64,000 bases of DNA from Pyrenophora tritici-repentis (taxonomy: Eukaryota; Ascomycota; Dothideomycetes; Pleosporales; Pleosporaceae). The notes under the pieces were generated by a model. It worked only from the letters and a program-made list of their open reading frames with translations, was not told the origin of the DNA and did no database searches. Shown one piece after another: positions 53,399 to 62,813 of this stretch. The position numbers and the translations under genes are program-made. The stretch covers positions 992,001 to 1,056,000 of the forward strand of contig NC_089395.1 of assembly GCF_003171515.1 (NCBI RefSeq), written 5' to 3'. Position 1 is the first letter of the stretch, and each line of letters starts with the position of its first letter.

Positions 53399-54146
53399 TG
53401 AGGTCGTTTGGCTTGCAGAGTGGCGTTTTGAGGTGTCATCCGGTTGGTTTGCATATACTTGGCGCTTTCTTCTTTCCTTCTGAATCCCCTTTTTCTTTTC
53501 TCTTTTTTTGTGCTTTCTTCCTTCTTCTTTTAGAAATATATTTTGTGGTCCAGATGGATCTTTTCACGAATATAGGGGTATGAGGTTGCATGCAGTGTAG
53601 ACTTTTTTTGAGCGAGGGGATGAGGGTTTTTTTTCTTGTCGTTACAATGACGGGTGGCAGTGGATACTAGTATATGTAATATTAATTAATCATCAAGGCT
53701 CTCGCCCTCTGTCGGATCATGCGTACCAGCAGGTACGTCAGCCGCCTAATGATGCCCAACAGCCGACTCAATCCTACTTCGGCCGTACTCGCATCAGATC
53801 ATATACACCTCCATAGCACCCTTCGGTAGGGGGATAGATCAGTCGAATACAATGCAGTTATAGTTATTTCACTTTCAGCACTAGTGCTACAAGGCCTACC
53901 AACACCCTCAAAATTTGTTGTAGCAGTGGTTTGATGGCGCTCGTGATGCTAGCTAATGAGGGCCAATTCTTGTCATGGGAGGCAAGAGTCGAAAACACAC
54001 TGAAGAGCTCTCGTCAATATCATGTAGCGATCGTTCTTCAGTTTGGTACGCTAAGGATAGGCACCATGGTACTGTCAAAGAGATAGAGACTTCATCGTAA
54101 AGACAAAACTTTTAGATGTTACACAATCATCGCTCTGACTAATTCA
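53399..54146. other. intergenic between convergent genes
   Basis: T-rich 3' flank (runs of T near 53600-53640) of the ankyrin gene, with nothing further recognised. Confidence 0.5.
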
Positions 54147-54893
54147 CTATGCGCGTCCAAACATGTGGTTAATATTCATCATGCTCGCATGCATTCCGTT
54201 TCCAGGTCCACCAGATTCCATGCTTCGCAACATAGCCCGCATCGAGGCCCCACTCTGACCAAGCGATCCCACGCCATAGACTGCCTCCGCTACCATCCTC
54301 AACTGCATCGGTGCTTTCTCGTCGCCGTAGTGCTGAATAACCTGCGCTTTTGTGACCTTTTTGCGTAGATCCTGCCACGCACCACTCTCACCGAAAGCCT
54401 CACACTCCTTCTGCTTCTCAGCTGTCCACCATGGCGGAAGAAGCCCTGGTCGTGTAGCCGCCAGGGCGAGATACTTTCGGAACGGCTCAATGCTTGAGGC
54501 CGCTCCGGTGTAAACACTGTTCGGGGCCCTCTTATCCTCCATTTGGTCGTCGTCCTGCTGTCGCATACGGAAAGAGTCGATGAGAAGCTTGTAGACGTCT
54601 TTCTCTGGACGATCGTGCAGGTATTTGCCTTGGTCGAGTCGCGTGAATGGGTTCGGTACATGCATTTCGAGATCTATCAGACGTGGTGCAGAGTAGTTAT
54701 CGCTGTGTTCGGCGTTGGCGTCGACGTGGGCGGCGGCAGCAGCCCGCTTGTTACAGGCTGCCTTGTGTGCCTTGTAGTGGGCTTTTTGACAATCGCGGCC
54801 GCAATAGACGGTGCTCTTGCACTTGGCGCACCGTTTGAGTGAGGCGGCGCCACAATCAGCAGCTGTCTTCTGGCATTTCGCGCATTGATCCAT
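54147..54893 (-). CDS. MYND zinc-finger protein
   Basis: A 248-residue single-exon protein from ATG 54893. The N-terminus MDQCAKCQKTAADC is followed by LKRCAKCKSTVYCGRDCQKA and HYKAHKAAC. Together these give the C-x2-C...C-x2-C-x4-YC-x3-CQ-x3-W/H-x3-HK-x3-C pattern of a MYND finger. The remainder has DVYKLLIDSFRMRQQDDDQ, FRKYLALAATRPGLLPPWWT and WQDLRKKVTKAQVIQHYGDE, matching the C-terminal region found on many fungal MYND proteins ('P.WW...K...C', 'QHYGD..MPMQLRM'). MYND fingers mediate protein interaction; the partner and role are unknown. Confidence 0.85.
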   Translation of the reverse strand: MDQCAKCQKTAADCGAASLKRCAKCKSTVYCGRDCQKAHYKAHKAACNKRAAAAAHVDANAEHSDNYSAPRLIDLEMHVPNPFTRLDQGKYLHDRPEKDVYKLLIDSFRMRQQDDDQMEDKRAPNSVYTGAASSIEPFRKYLALAATRPGLLPPWWTAEKQKECEAFGESGAWQDLRKKVTKAQVIQHYGDEKAPMQLRMVAEAVYGVGSLGQSGASMRAMLRSMESGGPGNGMHASMMNINHMFGRA

Positions 54894-55643
54894 GCTTTGG
54901 CTAAATTGGGGTCAAGGATAGAAGAAAGGGGTGTGCTGCTTGCGATGTTATGCGGTATGAGGGGTGGAGGAAGAGTCCCAGAGTTGCACTTGCTAGGACG
55001 GACTTGTGAATGAGGGGCAGCGGAATTGTCAAACCAAGCACGCCAAGAAGAGGCAAATACTCAATCACGCTTGCTACGCGTCATCATGTGATTTCGTAGC
55101 TGAACACGAGCCTTATCCCTCCCAGCGAACAGGAAACCGTCCACTGACGTTCCCCTTACAAATGCCGATAAGAGATAAAGAGTATGATTATCGCTACCCG
55201 CGCCTCCATTACCCCTCTAGTGGCCATCCTCACTCAATGCGGCTATATATAGCGACATTCGCATCATCTATATTCGTATCGCAACACTGGAGTGACCCAT
55301 TACAATTGAAAGTGAAGACCTGTTTCGAAGATCAATACTCAAAATGTCTTCCTGATCAGCTGCGTGGCGTTAGACGATGGAAGCCTGGGGTGCGGGGAAC
55401 ATTGGCTACACGCGTCTACATTCCCACTTTGGGACGGGTCAGGTACAATTGTCACGACAATCACTGTAGAATTCTTACGACGTGAAGTACTTCAATAGAT
55501 CAAGTCCTCAGGTTTCTCAAGATATTCTACAAGATCAATTCCTCATCTTTCATTCACGTCACGTGACCCGAAAAGCTGGCAAATTTCTATCTTGATTGAG
55601 ACATCTATCTCGAGTTATATATATATATCCCTCCAAAAGCAAC
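54894..55643. other. intergenic between divergent genes
   Basis: Shared upstream region of the MYND and dehydrogenase genes. A short AT run (TTATATATATATATC, about 55614-55629) lies 15-30 bp before the dehydrogenase ATG. A frame from 55006 to 55485 has no coding character. Confidence 0.5.
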
Positions 55644-56823
55644 ATGCAGAATCCATCCGTAGTTCTCTATGGTCCACACAACGCGAAGATCGAAGATAGA
55701 CCCATACCAGAGCTGGTCGACGCACACGATGTCATCATTCGTATCAATTATGTTGGAGTGTGCGGCAGTGATGTGAGACACCTTCGGTCCTATCCCAAGA
55801 AATTCCACCTTTATAGTCGCTTTATGCAAGAGCATGACTGATGATGTGCACTCGCAGGTCCATTTCTGGCACCATGGTGGCATCGGCAAGATGGTGAATC
55901 CATCCACCGGCCTCGTGATGGGTCACGAAGCCTCTGGCACCATTCATTCAGTCGGATCTTCTGTCAAGACCGTCAAGCCCGGTGACCGGGTAGCAATTGA
56001 GCCAGGAGTTCCCTGCCGTGTATGCAAAGCCTGCAAATCTGGCACCTACAACCTGTGTCGCAATATACGTTTTGCAGCGGCACCAGGGCCGCCAGATACC
56101 CCAGGTACATTGTCCAAGTACTTTCGTTGTGCAGAGGACTTTGTGTACAAGATACCGGAAACCATAGGACTTGATGAAGCGGTGCTCGTGGAACCGATCG
56201 CAGTCGCAGTGCATGCTGTCAAACTCGGTGATATCAGACCTGGCGAGACCGTGGTGGTGATGGGAAGTGGAACAATTGGTTTGTTTTGTGCAGCGGTGGC
56301 ACGTCAGTTCGGGGCTCATCGCATCATCATCGTCGACATCCTGGAGAAGAAACTGGAATTCGCAGCAAACTTCTTGAAGTGTGAGACATACCTGTTCTCA
56401 ATGGATATCAGTGCCGAAGATAACGCCGAAAATTTGCTGAACAAGTTCGATCTTGTGGAGTATGGTATCGACACTACTGGCGGCCTCGTGGACACGGTCA
56501 TTGAAGCTTCGGGCGCAACAGCCAGCATTGAGACTGGCATACACATGATCAGACCTGGCGGAAAGTACGTTCAGACAGGCCTTGGGAAGCCAATAATTGA
56601 ATTTCCCATCGTTGCCATGGGACAGAAGGAGTTGATGATGCGGGGCTGTTTCAGGTATGGTGCTGGTGATTACGAACTTGCGGTGAAGTTGCTGGAGAAT
56701 GGTCTTATTGATGTGAAGCCTCTAATCACGTCAGTAACACTGTTTGAGCAGGCCACGGATGCGTGGGAAAAGACTTCAAGGGGAGATGGAATCAAGAATC
56801 TGATTCTAGGCGTTCAGAACTGA
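55644..56823 (+). CDS. zinc-dependent polyol (xylitol/sorbitol-type) dehydrogenase
   Basis: Exons 55644-55772 and 55858-56823, with an 85-bp phase-0 intron (GTGAGA...GCACTCGCAG), give about 364 residues. The splice joins YVGVCGSD to VHFWHHGGIGKM, the invariant catalytic-zinc region. Next come LVMGHEASGTI (HE motif), GDRVAIEPGVPCRVCKACKS with GTYNLC (the four-Cys structural zinc lobe), and the NAD-binding turn VMGSGTIGLFCAAVARQFGA. The sequence order fits D-xylulose reductase/xylitol dehydrogenase and L-arabinitol or sorbitol dehydrogenases, which oxidise polyols with NAD in pentose catabolism. The exact substrate cannot be fixed from the motifs. Confidence 0.85.
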
Positions 56824-57303
56824 TTGGACATTGATGGCAACTATCACGTTTTAAATAAGAAACACGATCCGCTCGCAATTGAATTGATTGATATATATGA
56901 AGTGATACAAAAGTGATACGAATATTAAGCAGTACAATCTCAGAATGCAAGATCGTTGTGACGCTATGATCAGTACGGGCGAAGAAGCCATCTATCTCAC
57001 TATCCTATACTCATCAAACTACGGTAACAGCCCATTGTCTCTTGATAAACCGACGTAATTCCCCGTTACTCCTGCTATTGATCGTGCCATCTCTGTGTCG
57101 TGCCAGCAATTTGTCCCGGGGGTTTGAATTCGAATGTGGAGCATGGACCTGTAAGGGGCTAGACCCCAGCGGCCGTATCGATGACGATACACAGATGACT
57201 GATCAAGAGATGCCTTGTAACAGAGTGGATTTGACAAAGAGCTACAAAAGGATGCTAGCTGTACATAAATACAGGAGCGGACCGAAGATGGGCCGAAGTA
57301 GAA
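56824..57303. other. intergenic, no gene seen
   Basis: 3' flanks of the dehydrogenase gene and of the 2EXR pseudogene; nothing recognised. Confidence 0.5.
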
Positions 57304-57844
57304 TTAGATGGATGATGACAGAAACCTATAGATGCATCTCGAAGGAATCGCATGACGACAGCTACGCACACAGCGTAGCGCATGTAATAGGCTCAGCCTG
57401 TTACAGGACCATGCACAATACATACACTCATGGACCTCGTGATCCCACCCTTCATGAGAAGAACCCTCTGTGCTATATCGTTCTACTACAGCTTCCTCCA
57501 TGAGAGTGAGCTTTCTGCCACCAAATCCAAGCTTTTTGTAGAAACATTCCATGGGTAAAAGCTCTGAATTTGAAGTAGGCTTCTGATATAAGTGACCGTG
57601 GCCATCCATCCATATGTCGGATTGTACTGGGAGTCTATCTGGCGGAAGATGGTAGAGAAGGTCTGTGAAATGGAAATATATGTGCCATTCGACTTCTCTA
57701 AAGAACAGCCGATTGCTCTTATACTGTATTTTGTCTTTATCCATATATTCCAGCTGAATATTCATGTAGAATGATCCTCGACCACTATAGATGTGTAGTT
57801 TAAATGAAGTATAGAGAAGCCCATTTAACTTAATTCGTACTTTG

Positions 57845-57972
57845 CAGACTCCGCAACAATCAATCGATTGACATGATTGATTCCTATATAGGTTAAAGAA
57901 TTACTTCATTAGGCAGCCTTTAACCTAGATAGGAATCAATCATGCCGATCCGATTGATTGTTGCGGAGTCTG
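57845..57972. mobile_element. 128-bp hAT-type MITE, copy A, TSD GTACTTTG
   Basis: Begins CAGACTCCGCAACAATCAATC and ends with its inverse, GATTGATTGTTGCGGAGTCTG. GTACTTTG stands on both sides (57837-57844, 57973-57980). Internal inverted copies of GATTGATTCCTAT...AGGTTAAAG allow the whole unit to fold back on itself. Copy B at 60214-60341 is the same length and inverted relative to this one. The CAG...CTG ends and 8-bp duplication indicate mobilisation by a hAT transposase; the outermost bases CAGACT match the ends of hAT 3 in this window. Confidence 0.95.
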
Positions 57973-59900
57973 GTACTTTGGTCAATGTGCTAGGCGTTGC
58001 CAGGCAGAAGTTGAGTGCCAACGTGCAGACATTTTCCAGAGACCGGGTTTGGGCTTCTGAGCTTCTAACTATAATGCTACCGTGTAGGGGATATAAAGCC
58101 CTATCTTCGGCCCACTCAAAAAGACTCTGTAGTGTTTTGAAGTTGTCAAAGTCAGCGATTGGTTTCGTTGTTTCTAGCTCCATGGTTATTGGGATGGACC
58201 GAGCAAGCCACGTAGCGCAATAATATCGGAACTCGGGTGAAGCGTTGAAGATGCTCTGATCGAAATCTTTGATTGTACGATTGTCGAGATTGAATCTGAT
58301 AACCTTTTGCTCTGTAGCTGCATAGCGGCATATAAGACCCATTGGCTTTCCACTAAGACGATTCAAAAGGGTATTCTCAGGTGCCCACTGAACCATTCCT
58401 GAATCTTTCGAAATGAGAAACTCGCGCTCCGTTCTGCTACAAGTGACATATCCATAGTCGCTTGCAATGACCACTGAGCGCAATAGGACTGATTGCGAGA
58501 GTCTTCGAAGGCCCAACGCATCTCCTCTCCCAAGATTGGTAAGGCATCTGTTTAGATGTCCAGCATATTCTTTAATATCGTCCCGGTCATTACGTCCACG
58601 CATTGAACATGAATGCCTTCTACCCGTATCAGCAAAGGTAATCTCGCAACCTGCCCAGAGAATTCTCAGAAAAGGGAGAAATTTCATATGCAACCACTCA
58701 ACATCGGGGGAACAGACAGCGCCTGCATCGATGACCATTTTCTTTATCCTGCTAGTTTGAGTGTCGAGGCTCTGGAACCACAACGGACCGTAGTTGAACT
58801 GGTGGTACGCGGTCCTGCTCGGGCCTAGGAGAAGTTCATCATCATCGTGCCTCGAGACAACTCGCGAAACAATGAAAGTGTTGTCGCCATAGAGAATACC
58901 TACAGCCTCATGGTACATTTGACGACACGAGAGAAGTAGCCCGAGTCCAAGTGAAGCAGAGTGGTTGAATTCTTGAGCCTACTCACGTGCATCTTTGTTT
59001 CTTTTGTCCCACTTGAGCAGGCATTCTTCGTCATACTCGTAAATTTCTTCCTCGCAGAGTGTTGCGCATCTCTTCACCCTGTATTATTATTATTATTATT
59101 ATTCCATTTAAGTCCTTTTTCAGTCAGAGACTATGTAGGACTGGGCCGGAGGCCGTTCTATCTGGTTTTGTTTATCGTACATTTTGGGTGTTTGTTTGGC
59201 TATGGCAGTTTAGGCTTGCTTCTAGCTAGACTCGGTGTCTAGCTGGTGCCTAGTGCTAAAGAGCAGTTTGGTGAATAGAAAGAGATGTATCAGCGGGCTC
59301 TTATAGCAAAGGAGAAGGCAGTGTTTTTAGTTTTATATAGTGTCTCTCTGTGTGTCGTCTGTTAGCTGTCCTTAGTACTATTTTCTTGTTCCTATTCTAG
59401 TGCTAGTAATAAAAGCTAAAGTGGCTTCTATACCGGCGCTAGTATAGAGAAGTAGTGGTAGAGTAGCTAGTTAGTGATTGATTGCTTGTATAAGAGTTTT
59501 TCTTTCTGTTTTGTATAGAGAGCATTGTAAAAGTAGGTGCTCTAGTGTTTAGGTGTGCGAGCAGCTGCAGAGATCAGATTCTATTTTCTTAAATCTCTTT
59601 AAATAGGACCTAAAGTATCCGTGTCCTATTTTAAGAGCATAGAAGGCGCTAGAGATTTCTCGATTGGTGCTGCGTGGTATTTAGATTGTTTTTCGGATTT
59701 TGAGTGGGAATTTTGTTGAGTAGGTCTTTTTATTTAGAGTAGTTGCTCTTGTTTTGTATTTTTGGTACTCTTAACGTTATTCGGTTTGTTCGATCTTTTT
59801 AATAACAGTGCCTAGGTAGGCAATGCTTTTTGTTGATGATTGTGGGACTTCTTTAGCAGCTTCTTTTGCAAGATAGTCTGCTCTTTTATTCCCTACTATG

Positions 59901-60454
59901 TGTTACGAACCTGTGGGAAGGGGCACGGCGGTTAAGTTAAGGAGCGTCGGCGGGATAGCTGACCCCTCCATATGTGACACGGGAACTTAATCACGTGACC
60001 TCCTCGGCTTGGCATGCACGAGGAAAAGTCTTGGCACACCCCTCGTACATACGCCACCGAGGAGTGCTCCTCGCGCGTCAGCCACCGAGGAATCCTCGGA
60101 CTCCTCTGAGCGAGGACAGCGAGCACCATAGGTATATAGCATTAGGCAATGAGCTCCTATAGCTCATTGTGTTCAACTTCGAAATCTAAGGATTAGTACT
60201 TGATTCTCAACTCCAGACTCCGCAACAATCAATCGGATCGGCATGATTGATTCCTATCTAGGTTAAAGGCTGCCTAATAAAGTAACTCTTTAACCTATAT
60301 AGGAATCAATCATGTCGATCGATTGATTGTTGCGGAGTCTGCTCAACTCCCCGTATATTACATCGATCTACCAATCGTGCTATACACCCTCGTGTCCATC
60401 GCATCACTCTATCCCCGAGAACCAACCCAAGATCATCTTCGGACGACCTTCACA
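59901..60454. mobile_element. solo LTR, copy 2, with nested MITE and TSD CTATG
   Basis: TGTTACGAAC...ACCTTCACA as in copy 1 (5628-6045), flanked by CTATG at 59896-59900 and 60455-60459. The length is 554 bp because a 128-bp MITE plus its 8-bp duplication sits inside. It interrupts the LINE's RNase H between HTDI and VGNKRADYL; removing it restores that frame exactly. Confidence 0.95.
60214..60341. mobile_element. 128-bp hAT-type MITE, copy B, TSD CTCAACTC
   Basis: Same family and length as copy A, opposite orientation. Flanked by CTCAACTC at 60206-60213 and 60342-60349. Solo LTR copy 1 shows the empty site (TTCTCAACTCCCCG at about 5932-5945). Confidence 0.95.
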
Positions 60455-61155
60455 CTATGTCTGTGTGTCCGGGTGCCCACAGTAAGTGGATAGTAGCCTG
60501 TTTTTGTCGGATTGTTTTTGCTGCTTTTAGGCATCGTAGTTGCCATTGTTGCCCTAGGTTATCTAATAGGTTTTTAAGCCTATAGATTGCTGCCTGATTA
60601 TCTGCGTAGATCTCGAATTCTTAGTCTCTTGTAGCTGTCTTTGCTGCGTATTCAAAAGCTAGAGTAATGCCTTCTAGTTCACCGTTGTAAACTAGTTGGT
60701 ATTCCCCTATATTAGTCTTTTCTGAGTAGATCTCTTGCTGGGTTGAGTTGTAGGCTACGATGCCAACACCTATACTATTTCTATCTTTTATTTGTGAGGC
60801 GTCTAAGTAGATTGTAGTGCAGTTATCTAGCCTAGTTTTAATGTAGGCCTTATGCTCAATTGCTTCCTCTTCCTTGCGTTTTTGTGAGATTGTTATTTTG
60901 TAGTTAGGCGTATCCTATGGTCTAAACCGGTATAGGATAGTCTGTTCTATATCTCTTTTGTTATTTTTAGGAATTAATTCGATAATAGCTTATAGCTGTT
61001 AGTGTTAGTCTAGCTTTTTTGTTTGTTGGGGGTTTGTTGATTGTATCCGGGTTATTGCATTAGCAATTAGGTGGGTACTAGCGAGCAGGTTTGCTCTTCT
61101 TGCGTAGTTCCGGATAGTTGTGTTGAGTCTAATTGCTAGTGGCAGTAGGCTAGCT

Positions 61156-61289
61156 TACGCTGGTAAATGGGTCGGGGTTGGGTTGGGGTTGGGTTACCTT
61201 AATAGGTAATGACTAGTTCCAAGTTAGCCTAGTCATTACCTATTAAGGTAACCCAACCCCAACCCAACCCCGACCCATTTACCAGCGTA
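61156..61289. mobile_element. 134-bp hairpin MITE, hAT-type, TSD GGCTAGCT
   Basis: Starts TACGCTGGTAAATGGGTCGG and is an almost perfect inverted repeat of two ~61-bp arms around a ~12-bp loop. GGCTAGCT flanks it on both sides (61148-61155, 61290-61297). The terminal sequence matches the right end of hAT 1 at 1235-1251, and both carry GGGTTGGGGTTGGG subterminal repeats, so hAT 1 relatives are the likely mobilisers. Removing it joins the LINE frame (PAVPTSIEAS-LLPLAIRLN). Confidence 0.95.
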
Positions 61290-61833
61290 GGCTAGCTTCT
61301 ATGCTTGTTGGAACGGCTGGTGCGGTTCTAAACACTCCTAGAATCTTCCGGCATGCTAGGTTATGTAGTGATTGTAGTAATAATGTGGCGTATAATTAGT
61401 TTTGCCAGTAGATTTGCGCTCCGTAGTCTGACACGCTGGTTACACATGCTAGATATAGTTGCCGGATAGCATGTGTTGATAGGCCGAGTTCAATGTTCGC
61501 TAGTCTTCCTAGTCTGTCTTCACCCTGTAGGTGAGCTGCATTACGTAACTTTTGCAATTTTCGAATGTTCCGAGCGCGAACATAGCGACCAATTTTACGG
61601 ATAGACGTGTAAATACTTTCTTTTTCATTCCTGATGTAATCATTACCCCGCGCGTCTAGCACGACTGGCTTCTGGTTGTAGTAAAAGTCGGCATTATGGA
61701 TCAAGATAGGTTCAGGTTGAACAAAAACGAATCTGCTGATTGTGTTTCGTACCTCTGCGGGCAGCTTGAGGAGCGACGGCGCTGTCGGATCTGCGGGCGC
61801 AGAGTAAACCTTGGGGATCTCCATCATGGACAA

Positions 61834-62813
61834 CGTTGAAGTCGCAAACTACAGGTTGTCGACTGCGACCTCAAGACCAGTCTTGTAAGCGGCAGTAAGA
61901 AGGAGCGATAGATAGGGATTCAATACAAAGTATGAGAAGGAAGTTCGGGTTTAATGACTTTGCATCTTTGGGAATGGGGAAGGAGTATTTATATTGCTGC
62001 AAAAGTAGTTGTCGCCAGGACCGTGCGACAGCACAAACGCCGCTATCAGATGCCCCTTGCGTGACTATCTCATTCAAATGCTGGGACACATGGTTATCCT
62101 TGATCAAATAGTGATACTGATGAGCTTGTTTGAGTGAATTGTGACAGATCAAGCGTTGCATCATACGTTTTTCTTGACCCACACCTGTTATCACGAACAG
62201 TGACGACACGCTTCAATAACGACAAACACTCACTCCGATCACGTAGCGTCAAAGTTATATTTTTTCTTCATTTTAATTCACGTCCTGGCGAGAGGTGGTT
62301 GCATCGTCCAGCGACATATTCACGTCCTCTTTCTTTAATGTCACCGCATTTTGGGCACATCAGCACCGCTATGCGCCTCCAACGATTAAAATATCAACGA
62401 GCAGTCTTGGTTTAATAATTAAAGTACATATTGCACATGCGTGGATATACTCATTCATATCTACCCAGGTTCGTCATGAATTCTGCCAACAAGCAGCATA
62501 GGTTGTAAATAAACAGCTATTGAAGTAAGGCATAAATTCATGCTTCGATAAGATAAATTGATAAGAAGGCTACCACATAGGAGGATTCTTTGACTCATTG
62601 TGTCGCACTACAGCATATGTAAATGTGCGAATCACCACAAAATCTTAGTAGTCAGCTTCTGCATGGTAGACTTTGTCGACCCACAGCCTACACACAGAAG
62701 CTCTATATACCTGAGGCACATAATATGTCTTATACCCAGAACATTTATATATTGTGACGGAAGGCATATAGAGAAGAATCTATTCCTCTTCATATTGAAA
62801 ATAAGCATATATA
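61834..62813. other. intergenic, no gene seen
   Basis: 5' flank of the 2EXR pseudogene and left flank of the pogo element; nothing recognised. Confidence 0.5.

Larger units (their letters stand above)
59083..61516 (-). mobile_element. 5'-truncated LINE with RNase H domain, 12-bp TSD and (AAT)7 tail
   Basis: Minus strand. The element begins abruptly at 61516 inside the reverse transcriptase C-terminal region (RQLYLACVTSVSDYGAQIYW, then LLQSLHNLACRKILGVFRTA). It passes to an RNase H domain (TIYLDASQIKDRNSIGVGIV, GELEGITLAFEYAAKTATRD, EIYADNQAAIYRLKNLL, HLLWAPGHTDIVGNKRADYL) and an end rich in Cys/His (SDLCSCSHT*TPEHLLLQCS). The 3' end is seven AAT units (59083-59103 as ATT on plus). TCTTCACCCTGT is repeated precisely at 59071-59082 and 61517-61528. 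Stops are scattered. RNase H after the RT places it near the Tad/I-type fungal LINEs. It carries a MITE and a solo LTR. Confidence 0.9.
57304..61833 (-). pseudogene. 2EXR-family (F-box-like) gene disrupted by LINE and MITE insertions
   Basis: Minus strand. The first part (61833-61529) begins MSMMEIPKVYSAPADPTAPS and contains LLKLPAEVRNTISRFVFVQP, the start of the fungal 2EXR domain, then EPILIHNADFYY. The LINE interrupts at the 12-bp duplication. Beyond it (59070 down) come CEEEIYEYDEECLLKWDKR, an in-frame TAG, then LGLLLSCRQMYHEAVGILYG, the second half of the domain, and an open frame to 57981. There a MITE adds a foreign end (PDSATINRIGMIDSYLG). The old frame resumes exactly across the MITE's duplication (TKV-RIKLNGLLYTSFKLHI) and runs to 57304. 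Joining across the LINE site needs a one-base shift or a lost splice, so the gene was decaying. Function is unknown. Confidence 0.75.

Noticed and set aside
55006..55485. 159-codon frame upstream of the dehydrogenase gene
   Set aside because: No ATG at its beginning, no domain, composition unlike neighbouring genes.
57042..57774. Plus-strand frames over the 3' end of the 2EXR pseudogene
   Set aside because: They lie opposite the minus-strand frame that continues the 2EXR gene across the MITE site.
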